Shown: positions 40,201 to 46,036 of the stretch, in pieces
Layout of the letters: every line of letters begins with the position of its first letter
Position numbering within the stretch: the stretch's first letter is position 1
NCBI GenBank assembly: GCA_001430745.1
Contig: KQ481983.1
Location: 2,235,250 to 2,281,285 of the forward strand
Source: Auxenochlorella pyrenoidosa
Taxonomy: Eukaryota > Chlorophyta > Trebouxiophyceae > Chlorellales > Chlorellaceae
Length of the DNA: 46,036 bases
Direction: 5' to 3'
Notes under the pieces: model-generated
Database searches by the model: none
Told to the model about the DNA's origin: nothing
Seen by the model: the letters and a program-made list of their open reading frames with translations, nothing else
Made by a program: the position numbers and the translations under genes

Positions 40201-43200
40201 GAGCGCGCGGCGCACGAGCTGCAGCACGCGGTCCCGCAGGTCAGGGCACTGCGCGCCAAACCTGGCCAGGCTGGACAGCGCCGCGGCGCGCACCTGCGGC
40301 AGCGAGCCGGCAAGAGGAGTTGGGCGGCGGGCCAGGCAGGTTGCGCAGGGCGGGGCATGCAGGGCCGGGGCGGAGCACTGCAGAGCTGGAGCTGCGAAGC
40401 AGCATGAGCGCCAACAGGTGCTCAGCCAGGCGCCACCTCCGATATGGGTGAGTGGCTGCACCCACCGTCGCGTTCTCCAGGATCACGCGGTTGTAGATGT
40501 AGCGGATGTAGCGCGCTGCAGCAGGCACAGCAGGCAGGGCCCTCAGCAGCAGCAGCGGGGGCGGCCAAGCACAAGCTGGGCAGGCAGCGGCGCAGGGGCA
40601 GCAGGGTAGCAGGTTTCTGTGCCCTTGGGCACTGAAAAATAGAAGCAAAGGTGCGCCGCGCGCACCCGGGTCCTTGGTCTTGGGCCCCTCCTCCCCCAGC
40701 AGGTGCAGGATCTGCACGCTGAGGAAGGTGAACTCGCAATCCTCGATGAACTCGCACAGCTGCGGGGGGTGGGGGTGGGGCGGGGCGGCAGTGGAGCCAT
40801 TTGTAACAGAACAGGACACATGCACTGGCGAAGGGTGAAGCAGCTGCTGTTCCTTTGAATGCACAGCAAAATGTTCCAGGAGGGTGCTGCTCAAGCCCCA
40901 AGGTCGAAGCACCAGCCTCCACCCACCTGCGCAAGGCCCATCTCCTTGGCCTCGGGGATTTCGCGGATGAGCTGCAGGATGGCCTCCACAATGCTCTTCT
41001 TGTACTCGAAGCCGCCGTCCTCGCGCAGCACGTTGGACAGGAAGCTCATGAGGCCGCGGTACTTCTGCACCAGGACGGGAAGCCAGGGCGCAGGGGAGAG
41101 AGCAGTCAGCGGCTGTGCAGAGGCGCATGCCGGGCCATGCACGGCTGGCATTGCTCATTCCTTCCTTCACTTGGTGCAGTGCCTGCCCCTCGGCAGCACC
41201 CTTGCATGCGCCCTGGGACTGTTCAACCGTCACTGCCCCTGCTCAGCATCCACGTCCCCGTGCGTCTGCACCCCTCCCACCCTTCCTTGCTGCAACACCC
41301 GGGCTCGCATGTGTGCGCAGTGGGCCCCTTCCCAGCACCACCACCACCACCTGCCCGACGCACCTGCGGGAACTTGAGGCAGAGCGCCTTGATGGCCTCC
41401 ACCACCACCACCTTGAACTCGTCGGCAATCTCGCTCATGAACCCGCCAATCTGCTTGAGCAGGCGGTCGATGGACGACTCGTTGCCCGTCTTGAGCAGCG
41501 TGGTGATGGCCTGGGGCAGGGGGCGGAGGGTGGGGGAGGCAGAGCAGGGGGCTAGGCTCAGGCTGCACGCGTGAACAGGCATTGTGCAGATGCCCAGGCA
41601 TGGCGCAGGTGCCAGCCCTAGGCATGGCCAGCCACTTTCCTTCCAGCGCTGCTACCCTGTCGGACCTCTCTCCCTGGACAGGAGAAACCCGGCCCCGGCG
41701 CACCAGGGTGGCAATGGAGCGGTTGGGGTCGGCGATGAGCGACTCCATGTCGATGTTGCAGTTGGTCACCGCCATGGGGTGCGACATCGCCACCTGCGGG
41801 GCGGCAGGAGGACGCCCAGTAGTTTGGTGCAGCGGGACGCTGAGCAAGGGGGCATCATGCAGCAGCACCAGAAGCAGCTGCCTCTGCTGTGCTCGGGCAG
41901 AGCCCCGCGCCACCAAAGCCTGCTTCCCTCGTGACAAGGGCTGCGAATCAAGCCTTGCACATGTCCAAGCTGGACGCGCCTACCTTGTTGAGCGTGCGCA
42001 CGGCTGCAAAGCGCAGCACGGGCTTGGAGGACGACAGGAACAGCTGCAGCACGGTGACCGCGGGCGACAGCTCCCGGCTCGTCACGTCGCGCATGTTGCA
42101 GATGGCGCGCGCCGCCTCGAAGATCACCACCTCGCTCTTGTGGCGCAGGCAGGACTCCAGGAAGTCGTAGAAGGGGCGGGGCTCGTTGCCCACGCCCGGC
42201 TGGCTCTCCGCAATGACCTGGCCGGGGTGGGGGAGGGGGAGCATAGGTGGGCGAGGCATCCCTGTTAAGAGGGGGGAGCTGACCTGGGTGCACAGAGCAA
42301 GGCCATTGTGTAGCAGCATGCCCAGCATGCCCACGACAAGAGGGCTCCTGTGTCTCTGGCCGTCCATCCCAACAAACGCAGCGCGGTGCTCTCCCCTCGG
42401 CTGTGCGCCTGTGCCCGCCAGCCTGTCATTCTCACCTGCGCGACATAGCGCACGAGCAGGCACTGCGCCATGGGGCTGCGCACGCTGCTGCGCACCAGCT
42501 GCGTCACAAGCTTGGACACCGCCAGCCGGTCATTGGCACGCAGGGCATGCATCAGCGCCACTGCCTGCAGCGTGCCAGAGGCGCATGTGCTTGATGTGGG
42601 CAGGCAGGTTGCAGGCTCAGTGCTGATAAGAGCAAGAGGGACGAGTGGATACAATAGCCTGAACAGCAGCGAGCGGTGAGGAGGCAAGGCATCGCAGCTG
42701 ACGCCAGCAGCACGGCTGCATGTGGGGCAGCACACCTGGAACTGCACCATGGGGTGCCGGCTGTTGATTGCCTCCTGCACCTCGTTGCTCCAGCGCTTGA
42801 TGACCTCGGCATTGGCGCCCGCCAGGTGGATGGCCCCCGCCAGCACCGCGCCCGCCACCACAGCGCTCTTGTCCACCACAGCCTGGGCCAACCGGTAGAA
42901 AGATGAACAGGCTCATGCACATAGTGAGCCAGCGTGGCAAAGGAAGAGCAGAGAAGGAGCTGGCACCACAGAGCGGTGGGGCCGCTGCGGCCTTGATAAC
43001 GTCCCCAGATTGGCATGCAGTGGCCAGCTGCATCATGCTGGGCTGGGCCACCAGGTGGCGGCGCTGCTGGCACCCCCACCTGCTTGAGGTAGCGCTCAAT
43101 CTGCAGCAGCATCTGCGAGTCGATGATGCGGCACAGCACGCGGATGGCGTTGGAGCGGTACAGGTCGTTGGTGCTGTTCATGTCCTTCATCAGCGAGCTG

Positions 43201-44480
43201 CGGGGCGGGGGCGCGAGGCAAGGATGAGTCTGAGAGCAGGTGTGACCATTGAAGCAGGGACAGGGGCAGACCTTTGCGCCGCACTTCCAAGCCCTGCCCT
43301 CCCGGCTGCCCCACACGCAGCTGCCCCACCTGGTGATGATGATGACCTCGTCGGAGGAGGGGATGATCTCCTTGATGATGAGGTACACCATGCGCCGCAG
43401 GTGCACGTCCTTGTGCTGGAACAGCTTGGTCACCGAGAAGAAGACGTCGCTGGCCTCGCTCTGCGGGCAGCGCACAGGGAGGGGCACAGCAGGGCGGTGT
43501 GCAGGGCGGGCGGGGCAACGCAAAGCAAGGAGGACGTGGTGCTGCAACCTTGCGCCAGTGGCGCGAGAATGGAACCGCACACCCTGCTGCCTGAAGCCCG
43601 CTGATGTTCGACCAAATTGGCACTGCACCAGCTGCAAACTGGGATCTGGTGCTGCTTCCGCTGCTGCTGCTGCTGTGCCTGCTGCCACTGTGGTACGTGT
43701 GGGCACATGGCTGATCAACTGCATGCTGTTTGAAGCTGTTGTCGTCCTTCAATAAATGCCCAGCTGACACCCCAGCGGGTGGGCCAGGCAACATGAACTG
43801 GGGTGAGCACCCAGCCTGATCAACAGTGATCCCACAACCGCGGCACAGTGAAAAGCATGAGCAAACGCCGCGCCCCAGTTCCCAGCAGTCGGGCTGCCCA
43901 CCTTGGTGAACGACTCGCCCTGCGTGAGCAGGTAGAGCAGCTTGGTGATGACCTGCTGGCACTTGCGCGGGTCGACATGCGGCTCATTGAACACGCGCGC
44001 CTCCTGCAGCACCGCGCCCTTCTCGATGCCGTAAAAGGGCGAGTACTCCACTGCATTCGGGTGGGAGGGGAGGCAGCAGTCGCCGGGCTTGCTCCGAGAC
44101 TGCTTCACGAGGGGAACAGCCGCAGGTTGCCGCCAGGCTGGTCGGGAGTGCCTGGGAGAAGCACCCGCGGCGCTCGGTGGCAGGCCCGATCTGACGACCG
44201 CCTCGTTGATGCCAAGAACGGAAGCCTGCCCAGGGCTGGCAAGGCCCCTGCAAGTTGATCGGTCCGCGATCAGGCCACTCACGCTCCTCCTCCATGTCCT
44301 CATCCTTGGCCTTGTCCCCTCCGGCACGGAGGGGCTCCAGGGTGTTTTGGGCCGTCGCGGCCTGCACAGGCGCAGCCCAGCGCGGCAGCGCAGTTGGGGA
44401 AGGACCGGCAGGCGGCTGGCGATTGCAATATGGCACTCATCGGTCGACAAGCGCTGATCCCGCGCCTCCAAGCTCACCAT
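37209..44480 (-). CDS. COPG: Coatomer subunit gamma (COPI)
   Basis: Large COPI coat subunit that mediates Golgi-to-ER and intra-Golgi vesicle budding. About 23 exons. The N-terminal solenoid begins [20 protein letters not shown] and [20 protein letters not shown]. It continues with [160 protein letters not shown] and [16 protein letters not shown]. After an Ala/Pro-rich hinge the appendage reads [60 protein letters not shown] and [11 protein letters not shown] (stop 37209). The match to plant COPG is very close. The first coding exon seems to hold only the ATG: GACGCCGCCATG at 44478-44480 is followed at once by GTGAGC. The next exon (44361-44285) gives [10 protein letters not shown] and DEDMEEE. 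Confidence 0.96.
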
Positions 44481-44709
44481 GGCGGCGTCCCTCGAGCCGC
44501 TGGGCGTTGGCTCGGCCTGTCCGGCGGGGCCCGAACGATCTCGAAGCACGCAGAGTCGCGGCTGCTATCCCACGATGCGGGGGCAGGCACGGAAAGGGGC
44601 GCCTGTACAACACTGCCACCTAGGCAGTCGCCATTCTCCCTCCTAGAGGAGCCATGGCAGGTGCATTGCTGATTGAATATCTTTGATTTTGCGATCCGAC
44701 GTATCCACA
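44481..44709. promoter_or_regulatory. Divergent promoter region (COPG / FMT)
   Basis: 229 bases between the two start codons, so a shared bidirectional promoter is likely. The FMT side has a short AT-rich stretch (TTGAATATCTTTGATTTTGC) 15-35 bases before its ATG. No TATA box at a usual spacing. Confidence 0.5.
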
Positions 44710-45771
44710 ATGTCCTGTGCTGCCGCGGCCGCACAGGCGGCCTCCACAGTCGGCTGCCGCCTGCTGCCCCGCCTGGTGCTATCTCACCTGGCCACGAGCC
44801 CTGGTATTAGCGGCAGGGCGCTGCTGTCGCGAGCATTGCTGCTGCAGGCGCGCAGCAGCACTGCCGCCAGCGCCGCCGCCCCTGCCGCCGCCAGCAGGGC
44901 CTCGGTGCGTTGCCACAGCAGTGAAGCAGCCTTCGATGCAGCACCCCAGCAGCACGCCCAGGAGAAGAAGCGAGTGGTGTTTTGTGGCACGCCAGAGGTG
45001 CGCCGCTGGGCTGGGACGCGTAGCGAAACGCTGGGATTCCGTGGGTGCTGCATGCGCAGCAGCTGACCCTCCCATGTCCTTTCCATGTCCTCTGTGCGCA
45101 GATGCCTCATGGTGGCCCAGCTTGCATTCCTTTAAGCATCTGTTGAGAATTTCAAACCACCCACTTCCTCCCCCCCCTGTCAGGTGGCGGCGCTGGTGCT
45201 CAAGCGCCTGCTGGCGGCAGCCGCCGCGCCCGACGCGTCATTCGAGCTGGCAGCCGTGGTGACGCAGCCGCCGCGGCCCACGGGGCGCGGCAACCGCAAG
45301 GTGCCGCAGCCCTCGCCGGTGGAGGTGGCGGCCGCGGAGGCGGGGCTGCCCGCCGAGCGCATCCTGGCGCCCGAGCGGCCGGGCGACGCCGCGTTCCTGG
45401 CCACGCTGCGCGGCCTGGCCCCCGACCTGTGCGTGACCGCGGCCTACGGCAACTACCTGCCCTCCTCCTTCCTGGCCATCCCCCCGCACGGCACGCTCAA
45501 CATCCACCCCAGCCTGCTGCCCGCGTACCGCGGCGCCGCGCCGGTGCAGCGCTCCCTGCAGGACGGCGTGGCCGTGACGGGTGTCACGCTGCTGTACACG
45601 GTCAAGGCCATGGACGCGGGGCCCATCCTGGCGCAGCAAAAGCTGCCCGTCGACCCCGACATCCAGGCGCCGCAGCTGCTGGAGCAGCTGTTTGAGCTGG
45701 GCACCGACCTGCTAGTGGCCAGCCTGGAGGGCGTGTGGGCGGGCATGGGCGCGCTGGCGGCGCAGCCGCAG
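44710..45771 (+). CDS. FMT: Methionyl-tRNA formyltransferase, organellar (partial, 3' end outside window)
   Basis: Transfers formyl from 10-formyltetrahydrofolate to initiator Met-tRNA, needed for plastid and/or mitochondrial translation initiation. Two exons are visible: 44710-44997 and 45184-45771. The first 85 residues are Ala/Arg/Ser-rich with a mid-region RALLSRALLLQARSSTAAS, consistent with an organelle presequence. The Rossmann start VVFCGTPEV is cut by intron 1 and continues AALVLKRLLAAA. The catalytic block LNIHPSLLPAYRGAAPVQRS contains the Asn and His of the hydrolase/transferase family and the SLLPxxRGAAPxQ motif of FMT. TGVTLLYTVKAMDAGPILAQ supplies the catalytic Asp. LTxQPPRPTGRG-like substrate loop: VVTQPPRPTGRGNRK. 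The C-terminal tRNA-binding domain is missing. After the donor at 45772 the remaining 265 bases look intronic. Confidence 0.93.
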
Positions 45772-46036
45772 GTGGGCCCGGGCAGCGGCAGAGGCGCTGT
45801 GGCAGGGTCCCCTCATGCGGCGGGTGTGGGATTCAAACTCTTGCCACGCAAGGGTGGCTCGGTACAACCAGCGCAGCAGAGGGGCGTTGGTGGCGGATGG
45901 GCAGCAAGCCCAGAGCGCAGCCGTAGAGCCCCAGAACATGCGGGTGGCTTCTGCGCAGCGGCCATGTGTCAGCGGCAGCGTCAGCGGCAGCAGCGCTTTG
46001 ACTGTGGCTTGTCCCCTGGTCAGCATGGCCTTCCCT

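Noticed and set aside
45826..45850. Possible tRNA T-arm (GAGTTTGAATCCC on the minus strand)
   Set aside because: The stem bases around the T-loop-like heptamer do not pair, and no matching acceptor or D arm is present. It probably lies in an FMT intron.
1..46036. CRISPR arrays, insertion sequences, rRNA, viral or toxin genes
   Set aside because: Nothing in either strand resembles these. Short tandem tracts are simple microsatellites, and every larger coding region found is either a recognisable or spliced eukaryotic gene or one of the two unassigned ORFs listed.

Overview
The window is nuclear DNA of a green alga, most likely a trebouxiophyte of the Chlorella type. Evidence: G+C of roughly two thirds by eye; genes broken into many short exons with GT-AG and some GC-AG introns; dense, often divergent packing; a plastid one-helix protein (OHP2) next to eukaryotic secretory genes; COPI gamma and serine racemase that read like plant-lineage proteins; TGTAA, the usual chlorophyte poly(A) signal, after some stops. 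A run of N marks a draft assembly. I see no bacterial operon, phage, CRISPR array or rRNA, and no convincing tRNA or intact transposon.

Layout, left to right: ALG12 (-, 3' end cut off by the window edge); a degenerate coiled-coil segment present as a 160-base inverted repeat; an ARID-Tudor chromatin protein (-), divergent from a GT61-like glycosyltransferase (+); VPS53 (-), divergent from PP1 inhibitor-3/PPP1R11 (+); OHP2 (-), divergent from a Nodulin-like MFS transporter (+) that contains the 700-base gap; serine racemase (-); an HMG-box protein related to plant ARID-HMG proteins but without ARID (-); an Iojap/RsfS ribosome-silencing factor (-), divergent from a BORCS5-like protein (+); coatomer gamma (-), divergent from methionyl-tRNA formyltransferase (+, 3' end cut off).

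The genes do not form one pathway. Themes recur: secretory and endomembrane traffic (ALG12, GT61, VPS53, coatomer gamma, possibly BORCS5), chromatin (ARID-Tudor, HMG box), organelle translation and photosystem assembly (RsfS, FMT, OHP2), and small-molecule metabolism or transport (serine racemase, MFS). Gene models were assembled by hand by joining exons at splice sites. For GT61, PPP1R11, OHP2, serine racemase, HMG box, RsfS and the BORCS5-like gene the summed exon lengths are divisible by three, which supports the models.

I found no clear new biological system. The best leads are the long hairpin-forming inverted repeat (1.9-2.45 kb), a cluster of GC-AG introns, an antisense 102-codon ORF with a pentamer repeat inside an MFS intron, a composite motif shared by the OHP2 and RsfS 5' regions, a coatomer start codon that appears to sit alone in its coding exon, and the BORCS5-like gene.
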